A stretch of 55,201 nucleotides of DNA from Methylobacterium amylolyticum (GCF_030700245.1 NZ_JAUYZI010000040.1:1-55201); one strand, 5' to 3'. Shown: positions 33,252 through 41,796, counted from the stretch's first letter. A program made the numbers and translations. Notes: generated from the letters alone by a model not told the origin.

Positions 33252-34556
33252 CTACTCCGCCGCCTCGACGAACACCGTGCCGGCACGCGGCAGGTCGAGC
33301 GTCTCCCAGGTCTCGACCAGGGCCGCGGTCAGCGTCTCGATATGCGCCACCCCGTGGAACGGCGAGGGCGTGATGCGCAGGCGCTCGGTGCCGCGGGGCA
33401 CGGTCGGGTAGTTGATCGGCTGGATGTAGATGCCGTGGCACTCCAGCAGGTGGTCGGCCGCCGCCTTGCACAGCTCGGCATCGCCGACCATCACCGGCAC
33501 GATGTGGGTCTCGGTGGCGAGCACCGGCAGGCCGGCCGCGGTGAGCGCCGCCTTGGTCGCGGCCGCCTGCCGCTGGTGCGCGGCGCGCTCGGCGCCCGAG
33601 CGCTTGAGGTAGCGCACCGAGGCCCGGGCGGCGGCCGCCACCGCCGGGGGCAGCGCCGTGGTGAAGATGAAGCCGGGCGCGAAGCTGCGCACCGCGTCGC
33701 AGATCGCGGCGGAGGCGGTGATGTAGCCGCCGACGCAGCCGAAGCCCTTCGCGAGCGTGCCCTCGATCACGTCGACCCGGTGCATCACCCCGTCGCGCTC
33801 GGCGATGCCGGCCCCGCGCTCGCCGTAGAGGCCGACCGCGTGGACCTCGTCGAGGTAGGTCATGGCGCCGTAGCGCGCGGCGAGGTCGCAGATCGCGCCG
33901 ATCGGCGCCACGTCGCCGTCCATGGAGTAGACCGACTCGAACACGATCAGCTTCGGCCGGTCGCCGGCCGCGCGCAGCAGCTCCTCGAGATGCCCGAGGT
34001 CGTTGTGGCGGAAGATGATCTTGTCGCACCCGGAGTGGCGCACCCCCTCGATCATCGAGTTGTGGTTGAAGGCGTCCGACAGGATCAGGCAGTCCGGGAT
34101 CAGCTTGGCGATCGTCGAGATGCCGGCCTGGTTCGAGACGTAGCCGGAGGTGAAGACGAGGCCCGCCTCCTTGCCGTGCAGGTCGGCGAGTTCGCGCTCC
34201 AGGTCGACCAGCGGCGAGGTGTTGCCGGCGATGTTGCGGGTCCCGCCCGCGCCGACGCCGCAGCGGGTCGCCGTCTCGGTCATCGCGCCGACCACCTCCG
34301 GGTGCTGGCCCATGCCGAGGTAGTCGTTGGAGCACCACACGGTGATCTCGGTGACCGTGCCGTCCGGGCGGCGCCACTTGGCGGTGGGGAAGCGGCCGGA
34401 GATGCGCTCGATGTCGGCGAACACGCGGTAGCGCCGCTCGCCGTGCAGCCGCTCCAGGGCGCCGCGGAAATGGCGCTCGTACTCGGCCGGCCCGGGCCCG
34501 ACGCGCGTCTCGCCCACCGGGGTGAGCGTCGTGCTGGGCATCCGCGTGACGGCCAT
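33252..34556 (-). CDS. hemA: 5-aminolevulinate synthase
   Basis: A 434-residue PLP enzyme that condenses succinyl-CoA and glycine to 5-aminolevulinate, the first step of tetrapyrrole synthesis in alphaproteobacteria. The alpha-oxoamine synthase motifs are all present: CSNDYLGMGQHPEVV, GGTRNIAGNTSPLVDLE, DEVHAVGLYG and VIEGTLAKGFGCVGGYI with the PLP lysine. It is longer than the 405-residue rhodobacterial enzyme because of N- and C-terminal tails. Start at MAVTRMPST. It supports an alphaproteobacterial origin for the window. Confidence 0.96.
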   Translation of the reverse strand: MAVTRMPSTTLTPVGETRVGPGPAEYERHFRGALERLHGERRYRVFADIERISGRFPTAKWRRPDGTVTEITVWCSNDYLGMGQHPEVVGAMTETATRCGVGAGGTRNIAGNTSPLVDLERELADLHGKEAGLVFTSGYVSNQAGISTIAKLIPDCLILSDAFNHNSMIEGVRHSGCDKIIFRHNDLGHLEELLRAAGDRPKLIVFESVYSMDGDVAPIGAICDLAARYGAMTYLDEVHAVGLYGERGAGIAERDGVMHRVDVIEGTLAKGFGCVGGYITASAAICDAVRSFAPGFIFTTALPPAVAAAARASVRYLKRSGAERAAHQRQAAATKAALTAAGLPVLATETHIVPVMVGDAELCKAAADHLLECHGIYIQPINYPTVPRGTERLRITPSPFHGVAHIETLTAALVETWETLDLPRAGTVFVEAAE

Positions 34557-34882
34557 CGAGAATCCTTGACGTTGTCCGGCGCCCGCTCGGGAAACGGGCC
34601 GTAAACCCCTGGCGGGGCTGCGTCTCGTCGCCCGCGGGGTATACAGGATCGCGGCGGATCTGGAACTGGTTCAAGGTGAAACTCCGCCAGACCCGCACTG
34701 CAACCCTGGGACGGGGCCGGACGGCGCGGCATCGGGGCGGTCTTCGCGATGCGGGCGGGATCGGCGCCGCCGGGGCGTGGGCGCACGACCCCTGGGTTGC
34801 GCGGGCGGGCGGCGCGGGCCCGTCATGGGCCCGGGCGGCGACGAAGGGTCGCGAAGCGTGAGCGGCAGGCAGGATCGACGAC
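34557..34882. other. 326-bp intergenic region upstream of hemA
   Basis: Divergent promoters for hemA (minus strand) and for the small ORF plus murA (plus strand) should lie here. I see no repeat family member, no clear anaerobox (TTGAT-4-ATCAA) and no protein-like frame. Confidence 0.4.
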
Positions 34883-35059
34883 ATGGCCGGCGAGACGACC
34901 GACACCCGCGCCGAGCGCCTGAAGGCGGCGCTGCGCGAGAACCTGCGGCGGCGCAAGGCGCAGGGGCGCGGCCGGGCGGAGGCCGTCCGGCCGCCGGACG
35001 CGGAGCGCCCCGACGCTCCGGACCGGCGCGGTCCCGATTCGGACAAAACCGGGCTCTAG
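34883..35059 (+). CDS. Small basic hypothetical protein upstream of murA
   Basis: A 58-residue protein. An amphipathic, Arg/Lys-rich N-terminal helix (RAERLKAALRENLRRRKAQG) is followed by an Arg/Asp/Pro-rich tail ending in DSDKTGL. It resembles short proteins annotated just before murA in many Rhizobiales genomes, which argues that it is a real gene. It is 83 bp from murA on the same strand. Function unknown. Confidence 0.65.
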   Translation: MAGETTDTRAERLKAALRENLRRRKAQGRGRAEAVRPPDAERPDAPDRRGPDSDKTGL

Positions 35060-35142
35060 GCTAAGGCCAAGCCTGGGCGCCCGCGCGCCCGTCGAGGGAT
35101 ACGGCCGGCGCCCACGGGGATCCGGCCCCACGGACGAGCACG

Positions 35143-36432
35143 ATGGACCGCATCCACATCACCGGCGGCACGCCGCTCAACGGCGTGATCCCGATCTCGG
35201 GCGCCAAGAACGCGGCGCTGCCGCTGATGATCGCCAGCCTGATGACCGGCGAGACGCTGGAACTCATCAACGTGCCGCGGCTCGCCGACATCACGGCGCT
35301 GCTGCGCATCCTCGGCAACCACGGCGTCGATCACATGGTGGTCGGCAAGCGCCCGGGGCAGACCGCCGAGACCGGCCAGACGATCCGGCTCACCGCCTCC
35401 AACGTCATCGACACCACCGCGCCCTATGAGCTGGTCTCGACCATGCGCGCGAGCTTCTGGGTGGTGGCGCCGCTGCTCGCCCGGTTCGGCGAGGCCAAGG
35501 TGTCCCTGCCCGGCGGCTGCGCGATCGGCACGCGCCCGGTGGACCTGCTGATCATGGCGCTGGAGCGGCTCGGCGCCCAGATCGAGATCGACGGCGGCTA
35601 CGTGGTCGCCAGGACGAAGAACGGCCTGCGCGGCGCCGAGATCGCCTTCCCCAAGGTCACGGTCGGCGGCACCCACGTGGCGCTGATGGCCGCCGCGCTC
35701 GCCTACGGCACCACCGTGATCGAGAACGCCGCCCGCGAGCCGGAGGTGGTCGACCTCGCCGAGTGCCTGAACAAGATGGGCGCGCGCATCCGCGGCGCCG
35801 GCACGCCGCGCATCGAGGTCGAGGGCGTCGCCCGCTTGTCGGGCGCCCGCCACGCCGTGCTGCCCGACCGGATCGAGACCGGCACCTACGCGATGGCGGT
35901 GGCGATGGCCGGCGGCGACGTGGTCCTCCAGGACACCCGCGCCGACCTGCTGCACTCGGCCCTCGACGTGCTAGCCACCACCGGCGCCGAGATCAGCCAG
36001 GTCGAGGGCGGCATCCGGGTCCGCCGCAACGGTGCCGGCATCGCCGCGGTCGACATCACCACCGACCCGTTCCCGGGCTTCCCCACCGACCTCCAGGCGC
36101 AGTTCATGGCGCTGATGACCCTGGCCAAGGGCAGCTCGCACATCCGCGAGACGATCTTCGAGAACCGGTTCATGCACGTGCAGGAGCTGGCGCGGCTCGG
36201 CGCCAGGATCCGCCTCGACGGCGACGTCGCCATCGTCGAGGGGGTGGAGCGCCTGAAGGGCGCGCCGGTGATGGCCACCGACCTGCGCGCCTCGGTCTCC
36301 CTGGTGATCGCGGGGCTCGCCGCCGAGGGCGAGACCCAGATCAACCGGGTCTACCACCTTGACCGCGGCTTCGAGGCCCTGGAAGCCAAGCTCGGCCGCT
36401 GCGGGGCGCGGATCGAGCGGGTTCGGGCGTAG
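35143..36432 (+). CDS. murA: UDP-N-acetylglucosamine 1-carboxyvinyltransferase
   Basis: A 429-residue MurA, catalysing the first committed step of peptidoglycan synthesis (enolpyruvyl transfer from PEP to UDP-GlcNAc). It opens with ITGGTPLNGVIPISGAKNAA. The active-site loop is PGGCAIGTRPVDLL with the catalytic Cys near residue 126, so the enzyme should be fosfomycin-sensitive in principle. DLRASVSLVIAGLAAEGET and the closing ALEAKLGRCGA block are typical. ATG start; full length. Confidence 0.97.
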   Translation: MDRIHITGGTPLNGVIPISGAKNAALPLMIASLMTGETLELINVPRLADITALLRILGNHGVDHMVVGKRPGQTAETGQTIRLTASNVIDTTAPYELVSTMRASFWVVAPLLARFGEAKVSLPGGCAIGTRPVDLLIMALERLGAQIEIDGGYVVARTKNGLRGAEIAFPKVTVGGTHVALMAAALAYGTTVIENAAREPEVVDLAECLNKMGARIRGAGTPRIEVEGVARLSGARHAVLPDRIETGTYAMAVAMAGGDVVLQDTRADLLHSALDVLATTGAEISQVEGGIRVRRNGAGIAAVDITTDPFPGFPTDLQAQFMALMTLAKGSSHIRETIFENRFMHVQELARLGARIRLDGDVAIVEGVERLKGAPVMATDLRASVSLVIAGLAAEGETQINRVYHLDRGFEALEAKLGRCGARIERVRA

Positions 36433-36446
36433 CGACCGACGGACCT

Positions 36447-36465
36447 TGTTTCCAATCGGGGAACA
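36447..36465. promoter_or_regulatory. Inverted repeat and possible promoter ahead of higB
   Basis: TGTTTCC-5-GGGAACA forms an inverted repeat with one mismatch in seven, 15 bp before the higB ATG. A plausible -35 (TTGTTT, 36447-36452) overlaps it and a -10-like TACGCT lies at 36469-36474, spaced 16. A repressor bound here would cover the promoter, as expected for HigA-type autoregulation. Confidence 0.45.
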
Positions 36466-36479
36466 CCCTACGCTGATCC

Positions 36480-36782
36480 ATGCGGGTCATCGCATTCAGC
36501 ACGTTGCGCACGTTCGCCCGGACACATCCGGGCGCCGAGCCTGCGCTGGTTCGCTGGCACCGGCTCATGAAGCAGATCGCGCCCGGCAGCATGTCGGACG
36601 TGCAATCCGTCTTTCCGAAGGCGAAGGTGCTGAACGGTGACCGGGTCCGGTTCGAGGTCGCGGGCGGGCAGTATCGCCTGATCGCGGCCTTCGATTTCGA
36701 GCGGCAGATCGTCTTCGTGAAGTTCATCGGGACGCATCGTCAGTACGACGCGGTCGATGCGCTCACCGTCTCTCTGTTCTAG
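36480..36782 (+). CDS. higB: HigB-type toxin (type II toxin-antitoxin, mRNA interferase)
   Basis: A 100-residue protein matching the HigB_toxin family (RelE superfamily), ribosome-dependent mRNA cleavage enzymes. Blocks include MRVIAFSTLRTFARTHPGAE, ALVRWHRLMKQ, the basic NGDRVRFEVAGGQYRLIAAF strand pair and FVKFIGTHRQYD near the C-terminus. The gene order toxin then antitoxin is characteristic of hig systems. The stop codon overlaps the AGGAGG ribosome site of the antitoxin gene. GC content looks lower than in flanking genes, consistent with acquisition. Confidence 0.88.
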   Translation: MRVIAFSTLRTFARTHPGAEPALVRWHRLMKQIAPGSMSDVQSVFPKAKVLNGDRVRFEVAGGQYRLIAAFDFERQIVFVKFIGTHRQYDAVDALTVSLF

Positions 36783-36792
36783 GAGGCTGTCC

Positions 36793-37170
36793 GTGGAGAT
36801 TAGGCCGATCCGGTCGGAAGCGGACCACGCCGAAGCCCTGCGGGAGATCGACCGCCTCTGGGGCGCCCCGCCCGGCAGTCCTGAGGGCGACAGGCTCGAC
36901 GTGCTGGCGACGCTTGTCGAAGCCTACGAGAACGAGCACCACCCGATCGCGCCCGCCGACCCTGTCGAGATGCTGCACTACGCCATCGACGACATGGGCC
37001 GCTCGCAGGCGGAACTGGCGGAACTCCTCGGCTCGCGGGCCCGCGCCTCGGAGATCCTGAACCGCAAGCGACACCTGACCCTCGCGCAGATCCGGACGAT
37101 CAGCGCGGCGTGGCGCCTGCCGATCGCGGTGCTCGCAGCGCCCTACCGCCTGGACCGCGACGCGGCCTGA
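36793..37170 (+). CDS. higA: HigA-type antitoxin, XRE-like helix-turn-helix
   Basis: A 125-residue antitoxin. I chose the GTG at 36793 because a perfect AGGAGG (36781-36786) lies 6 bases before it; an ATG at 36757 would overlap higB deeply. The N-terminal part (EADHAEALREIDRLWGAPPG, then LATLVEAYENEHHPI) matches the HigA partner of HigB. The C-terminal helix-turn-helix is MGRSQAELAELLGSRARASE then ILNRKRHLTL. It should neutralise HigB and repress the operon. Confidence 0.88.
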   Translation: MEIRPIRSEADHAEALREIDRLWGAPPGSPEGDRLDVLATLVEAYENEHHPIAPADPVEMLHYAIDDMGRSQAELAELLGSRARASEILNRKRHLTLAQIRTISAAWRLPIAVLAAPYRLDRDAA

Positions 37171-37227
37171 CGCCCCGAAGGCCCGCCCTCATCCCTTCCC
37201 GCCGGCGCGCTGTCGGGTCCAAAAAAA

Positions 37228-37536
37228 TCAGCCGCCGATGGCGCCGCGCTTGAGGCCGAAGCCGGGGATCTCACAGGCGCAGGGGGCGTTCAGCGGCCCC
37301 GGCCGGGTCGGGCAATTGCCGCGGGCGGTGATGCAGACGCGGCCGAAGCCCCGGCGCGGGCCGCCGTAATCGTACCCGCCGCGGTAGCGGGGACTCTCGT
37401 CGTAGTAGTCCGGTGGCGGCAACGGCCGGTGGGGCGGGTCGTCGTCGTCGTCGTCGCTCTCGAACTGCGCGCTCGCCGGAGCCCCGGCCAGCGCCAGGAT
37501 CGCCAGGCCCGCCAGCGTGATCCGCCTCACCGTCAT
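37228..37536 (-). CDS. Secreted small protein with acidic run and Cys-rich end
   Basis: A 102-residue protein from the ATG of MTVRRITLAG. It has a signal peptide (LAILALAGAPASAQ, cleavage before FES), a run of six Asp residues (SDDDDDDPP), a Tyr/Gly/Pro-rich linker, and a C-terminal block VCITARGNCPTRPGPLNAPC then CEIPGFGLKRGAIGG. The Cys-rich end looks like that of exported hypothetical proteins in Rhizobiales. The Asp run could bind metal. Function unknown. A T-run follows directly after the stop. Confidence 0.7.
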   Translation of the reverse strand: MTVRRITLAGLAILALAGAPASAQFESDDDDDDPPHRPLPPPDYYDESPRYRGGYDYGGPRRGFGRVCITARGNCPTRPGPLNAPCACEIPGFGLKRGAIGG

Positions 37537-37720
37537 GCGCCCTCCCCCCGCCGAGGCGGCCCGACCGGGATGGATCATGGACGGCCCCCACCCCCCGCGC
37601 CAGCCCCGCCGGATCCCGGCCGCGGGGGATGCCGTTGCCCGGACGGGGCCGCGTCGCTACCTACGCCGGGCCGCCGGCCGCGCGGCGCCACACCCATCCG
37701 AAGATCCACCGGGACCCATC

Positions 37721-38161
37721 ATGGAGCTTCTGCGGCTCGCCGCCCTCGACGGCGAGGACCTGACCGTCCTCTCGGCCCACCTTCAGGACGCGATCCTGCG
37801 GCCCGGAGACCTGACCTACCTCGCCGGGGAGCACCGCTTCCTGATGGCGCTGCGCCGGTTCGACTGGTCGGACGCGGACGGCGCGCCGCGCCGCCGCCTC
37901 GCGGGGCTGCACGTCGAGCGGGTGCTGAGCGTGCGCACCAAGGGGCTGAAGCCCGGGGACGACACGCCGCTCAGCCTGCTCGCCCTGACCTTCGAGCCGA
38001 CGGACGCGCCGTCCGGGCGGATCGATCTCGTCTTCTCCGGCGGCGCCGCGATCCGGCTCGACGTGGAGTGCGTCGAGGTGCGGATGAAGGATCTCGGACC
38101 GGTCTGGGAGGCCTCCGGCCGTCCCGGCCACGACGACGCGGCCGCCGGCCCCGCCGCCTGA
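37721..38161 (+). CDS. DUF2948 family protein
   Basis: A 146-residue protein with the family blocks LRLAALDGEDLTVLSAHLQD, LTYLAGEHRFLMALRRFDW, VLSVRTKGLKPGD and IRLDVECVEVRMKDLGPVW. DUF2948 genes commonly lie directly before hisD in alphaproteobacteria; here the gap is 17 bp, so they likely form one transcript. Function is not known. ATG start at 37721; the open frame further upstream is not conserved-looking. Confidence 0.88.
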   Translation: MELLRLAALDGEDLTVLSAHLQDAILRPGDLTYLAGEHRFLMALRRFDWSDADGAPRRRLAGLHVERVLSVRTKGLKPGDDTPLSLLALTFEPTDAPSGRIDLVFSGGAAIRLDVECVEVRMKDLGPVWEASGRPGHDDAAAGPAA

Positions 38162-38178
38162 ACACGGAAAGCGCCACG

Positions 38179-39474
38179 ATGGTCCGCCTGGACAGCCGAG
38201 ATCCCGCCTTCGCCGCCGACTTCGCGCGCCTGCTCACCGTCAAGCGGGAGATCGCCGAGGACGTGGACGAGGCCGTGCGCGCCATCATCGCGGAGGTGGT
38301 GGCGCGCGGCGACGCGGCCCTGGTGGAGTACACCCGCCGCTTCGACCGGCTCGGCGCCGACTTCACCGCCGCCGCGCTCCGGGTGAGCGAGGCCGAGATC
38401 GAGGCGGCGTTGGCCGCCTGCCCGGCCGAGGCGCTGGAGGCACTGCGGCTCGCCGCCGGGCGGATCGAGGCGTTCCACGCGGCGCAGCGCCCGAGCGACC
38501 ACAGCGCCACCGACGCGCTCGGCGTCACCGCGGGCTGGCGCTGGACGGCGCTCGAATCGGTCGGGCTCTACGTCCCCGGCGGCACGGCGAGCTACCCGTC
38601 CTCGGTGCTGATGAACGCGATTCCCGCGCGGGTGGCCGGGGTGCCGCGGGTGGTGATGGTGGTCCCGACCCCCGACGGGGTGCTCAACCCGCTGGTGCTC
38701 GCCGCGGCGCGATTGTCGGGCGTGCACGAGGTCTACCGCGTCGGCGGGGCGCAGGCGGTGGCGGCCCTGGCCTACGGCACCGAGACGGTCGCCCCGGTGG
38801 CCAAGATCGTCGGACCCGGCAACGCCTGGGTGGCGGCGGCCAAGCGCCGGGTGTTCGGGCAGGTCGGCATCGACATGATCGCCGGCCCGTCCGAGGTGCT
38901 GATCCTCGCCGACGGCGACGCCAACCCGGACTGGATCGCCGCCGACCTCCTGGCCCAGGCCGAGCACGACACCGCCGCGCAGGCGGTGCTGATCACCGAC
39001 AGCGCCGACCTCGCCGAGGCCGTCGAGGCGGCGGTGGAGCGGGCGCTCGCCACCCTGCCCCGGGCCGAGATCGCCCGGGCGAGCTGGCGCGACTTCGGCG
39101 CGATCCTCCGCGTGCGGACCTTCGACGAGGCGGTGCCGCTGGTCGACCGGATCGCCCCGGAGCACCTGGAGATCGAGACCGCCGACGCGGACGCCCTCTC
39201 GAAACGGATCCGGAACGCGGGGGCGATCTTTCTCGGCTCGCACACGCCGGAGGCGATCGGCGACTACGTCGGCGGCCCGAACCACGTCCTGCCGACCGCA
39301 CGCTCGGCCCGCTTCTCCTCCGGGCTCGGGGTGCTCGATTTCATGAAGCGCACCACGGTCCTGGCCTGCACGCCGGAGAGCTTGCGGGCGCTCGGCCCGG
39401 CGGCGATAACGCTCGGCCGGTCCGAGGGCCTGGAGGGCCACGCCCGCTCGGTCGCGATCCGGCTGAACCTGTGA
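38179..39474 (+). CDS. hisD: Histidinol dehydrogenase
   Basis: A 431-residue HisD that oxidises L-histidinol to L-histidine using NAD in two steps and a zinc ion. The recognisable blocks are VGLYVPGGTASYPSSVLMNA, VGGAQAVAALAYGT, KIVGPGNAWVAAAKR, IAGPSEVLILAD and LLAQAEHD, with Gln/His zinc ligands. The catalytic IAPEHLEI region and GPNHVLPT follow. ATG start; full length. It forms the DUF2948-hisD-UPF0262-LMW phosphatase order typical of Rhizobiales. Confidence 0.97.
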   Translation: MVRLDSRDPAFAADFARLLTVKREIAEDVDEAVRAIIAEVVARGDAALVEYTRRFDRLGADFTAAALRVSEAEIEAALAACPAEALEALRLAAGRIEAFHAAQRPSDHSATDALGVTAGWRWTALESVGLYVPGGTASYPSSVLMNAIPARVAGVPRVVMVVPTPDGVLNPLVLAAARLSGVHEVYRVGGAQAVAALAYGTETVAPVAKIVGPGNAWVAAAKRRVFGQVGIDMIAGPSEVLILADGDANPDWIAADLLAQAEHDTAAQAVLITDSADLAEAVEAAVERALATLPRAEIARASWRDFGAILRVRTFDEAVPLVDRIAPEHLEIETADADALSKRIRNAGAIFLGSHTPEAIGDYVGGPNHVLPTARSARFSSGLGVLDFMKRTTVLACTPESLRALGPAAITLGRSEGLEGHARSVAIRLNL

Positions 39475-39579
39475 GACGCCGGGCGGCGCCGTTCCGGTCA
39501 GGGTCTTGATGGTGCATCATTCTCGCCGCCGAACCGGTGACCGCATCGGCGCGTGATGCTTGAGGGTGGGACGGTCGGA

Positions 39580-40062
39580 ATGGCGGAGAAGGAGCGCGGG
39601 CCGAACCGCCTCGTGGCGGTGAGCCTGGACGAGGCGTCCATCGCCCGCGGCAGCCCGGACCAGGAGCACGAGCGCGCCATCGCGCTCTACGACATCCTGG
39701 AGGACAACAGCTTCGCCATCCCCGGCCGCGAGGGCCCCTACGCCCTGACGCTGGGCCTCGTCGAGAACAAGCTGTCGTTCGCCATCACCACCGCCGAGGG
39801 CGAGCCGGTGATGACCCATCTCCTGTCGCTCACCCCGTTCCGCCGGGTGATCCGCGACTACGAGATGATCTGCGAGAGCTACTTCGCGGCGATCCGCACC
39901 GCCTCGCCGAGCCAGATCGAGGCGATCGACATGGGCCGGCGCGGACTGCACAACGAGGCCTCCGACACCCTCAAGCAGCGCCTCGACGGCAAGGTCGACC
40001 TCGACCATGACACCGCGCGGCGCCTGTTCACCCTGATCTTCGCCCTGCACTGGAAGGGCTGA
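39580..40062 (+). CDS. UPF0262 family protein
   Basis: A 160-residue cytoplasmic protein of UPF0262. Typical text is RLVAVSLDEASIARGSPDQE, RAIALYDILEDNSF, PYALTLGLVENKLSFAI and PFRRVIRDYEMICESYFAAI. ATG at 39580 (M-A-E-K-E-R) fits homologues; earlier GTG/ATG codons at 39553/39556 are in frame. Found beside hisD and a low-molecular-weight phosphatase gene in Rhizobiales. No known activity. Confidence 0.9.
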   Translation: MAEKERGPNRLVAVSLDEASIARGSPDQEHERAIALYDILEDNSFAIPGREGPYALTLGLVENKLSFAITTAEGEPVMTHLLSLTPFRRVIRDYEMICESYFAAIRTASPSQIEAIDMGRRGLHNEASDTLKQRLDGKVDLDHDTARRLFTLIFALHWKG

Positions 40063-40095
40063 GCGGTGGCGGTGCCGCACCGGGCCTGACGCGCG

Positions 40096-40566
40096 ATGGC
40101 CGAGCCGCTCCCCGACGCCGCGCCGAAGAAGCGGCGGGTGCAGTCCGTGCTGTTCATGTGCAACTTCAACGCCGTGCGCTCGCCCGCGGCCGAGGCGATC
40201 GCCCGGCACTATTTCGGCAAGTCGGTCTACGTGCAGTCGGCCGGCGTGCGCTCCGGGGAGCCGGTCGATCCGTTCATGGTCGCCGCGCTCGACGAGATCG
40301 GCATCGACGCGACCCGGCACCGGCCGCGCACGATCGAGGAGCTGGAGGACTGGGAGGGGCTGAACTTCGACCTGATCGTCACCCTGTCGCCGGAAGCCCA
40401 CCACCGGGCGCTGGCGGCGACCGACATGATCGCCGCCGAGGTCGAGTACTGGCCGACCCCCGACCCGACGCTCGTGCAGGACGGCTCCCGCGAGGCGCGC
40501 CTCGACGGCTACCGCGACGTGCGCGACGGCCTGACCCGGCGGATCCGGGCACGGTTGAAGGGCTGA
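40096..40566 (+). CDS. Low-molecular-weight phosphatase family protein
   Basis: A 156-residue LMW-PTP/ArsC-like protein. The P-loop is CNFNAVRS (Cys22-x5-Arg28), with an unusual Asn-Phe-Asn in place of the common small residues. The DP general-acid motif lies in WPTPDPTL (about 122). It could be a tyrosine phosphatase or an arsenate-reductase relative; the conserved neighbourhood (hisD, UPF0262) points to a housekeeping role. 33 bp after UPF0262. Confidence 0.88.
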   Translation: MAEPLPDAAPKKRRVQSVLFMCNFNAVRSPAAEAIARHYFGKSVYVQSAGVRSGEPVDPFMVAALDEIGIDATRHRPRTIEELEDWEGLNFDLIVTLSPEAHHRALAATDMIAAEVEYWPTPDPTLVQDGSREARLDGYRDVRDGLTRRIRARLKG

Positions 40567-40737
40567 TACGGCTTCCGGCCGAAGGGTTCGGGATCGACGC
40601 TCTCCGTCTTTGCGAGCGGAGCGAAGCAATCCAGGGGCGCCACCGTCTCAAACCGCGCGCTGCCCTGGGTCGCTTCGCCTACGGCTCGCGATGACGGCGC
40701 GGGCCCGGATCACCGAACGGTTCACCCGGAAACGGCC
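40564..40737. repeat. Palindromic repeat family A, copy 3
   Basis: Starts within the stop codon of the phosphatase gene (tga tacggcttccggc) and ends at the msrP stop. The inner arms are 40605-40636 and 40663-40697. The first 140 bases are almost identical to 8081-8222. It therefore fills precisely the gap between two convergent genes and could serve both as a bidirectional terminator. Confidence 0.8.
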
Positions 40738-41691
40738 TCACACGAACAGCCGCTCGCCTTCGAGGCCCTTGTAGAGCCCCGCCACCTGCTCGCCGTAGCC
40801 GTTGTAGATCAGCGTCGGCACGCGCGCGTCGGTGCCGAGCACCCGCTCGCTCGCCTGGCTCCAGCGCGGGTGCGGCACCGCCGGGTTGACGTTCGCCCAG
40901 AAGCCGTACTCGGAGGCCTGCAACCCCTCCCAGAAGGTCTTCGGGCGGTCCGCGGTGAAGGAGACCTTCACGATCGACTTGACCGACTTGAAGCCGTACT
41001 TCCACGGCACCGCGAGGCGGATCGGCGCGCCGAACTGGTTCGGCAGCGGCTTGCCGTAGACCCCGGTGACGAGGAAGGCGAGGTCGTTGCCGGCCTCCGC
41101 CAGCGTCAGCCCCTCCACGTAGGGCCAGGGGTAGTAGAACACCCGCTGGCCCGGGGCGGTCGCCTTGTCCATGAAAGTCTCGAAGCGCACGTACTTCGCC
41201 CCCGAAGCGGGCTTGGCGAGCGCCACCAGCTTCGACAGCGGGAAGCCGGTCCACGGCACCGCCATCGACCACGCCTCGACGCAGCGGTGCCGGTACAGCC
41301 GCTCCTCCAACCCGACCTTGCGGACCAGGTCGTCGACGCCGATCTCGAACGGCTTCTCCACGAGGCCGTCGATCCTGAGCGTCCAGGGCCGGGTCTTCAG
41401 CGCGTTGGCGGCCGGCAGCACGGTCTTCGACATGCCGAATTCGTAGAAGTTGTTGTAGTCGCCGCTGAACCGCTCCGGCGTCACCGCCCGGTCGAGCGTG
41501 TAGGCCGGGTTGCGGGCGGCCGGGTAGAGCGCGGCCTCCTCGGTCGCGGCGAGCGCCGCGCGGCCGCCGAGCAGGGATCCGGCGGCGAGCCCGGCCGCGC
41601 CGCCGAGCAGCGCCCGCCGGTCGAGGAACACCGATTCCGGCGTCGCCAGATGCTCGGGGATCTCCCAGCCGCGCCTGCGCCTGATCAACAT
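40738..41691 (-). CDS. msrP: Protein-methionine-sulfoxide reductase catalytic subunit MsrP
   Basis: A 317-residue periplasmic molybdopterin enzyme (formerly YedY) that repairs oxidised methionines in envelope proteins. A Tat-type signal is present (FLDRRALLGGAAGLAAGSLL, Arg25-Arg26). The molybdenum ligand Cys137 lies in RHRCVEAWSMAVPWTG, followed by GFPLSKLV. WKYGFKSVKSIVKVSF and the C-terminal NGYGEQVAGLYKGLEGERLF are typical. The haem partner MsrQ is not adjacent. ATG start. Its 3' end abuts repeat A3. Confidence 0.94.
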   Translation of the reverse strand: MLIRRRRGWEIPEHLATPESVFLDRRALLGGAAGLAAGSLLGGRAALAATEEAALYPAARNPAYTLDRAVTPERFSGDYNNFYEFGMSKTVLPAANALKTRPWTLRIDGLVEKPFEIGVDDLVRKVGLEERLYRHRCVEAWSMAVPWTGFPLSKLVALAKPASGAKYVRFETFMDKATAPGQRVFYYPWPYVEGLTLAEAGNDLAFLVTGVYGKPLPNQFGAPIRLAVPWKYGFKSVKSIVKVSFTADRPKTFWEGLQASEYGFWANVNPAVPHPRWSQASERVLGTDARVPTLIYNGYGEQVAGLYKGLEGERLFV

Positions 41692-41796
41692 GGCCGCCTC
41701 CTCCGTCGCCCCTGCCGCCGAGAGATCGGCGATGGCCCGGCCGCGCGCAACCGCGACCGCCTCACCATTCGGCGGGACCGGCGCCCGGGTTACGCC

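Noticed and set aside
34676..34861. Plus-strand 61-codon frame upstream of the small ORF and murA
   Set aside because: Arg/Ala/Gly-rich with no ribosome site or family resemblance; treated as non-coding.
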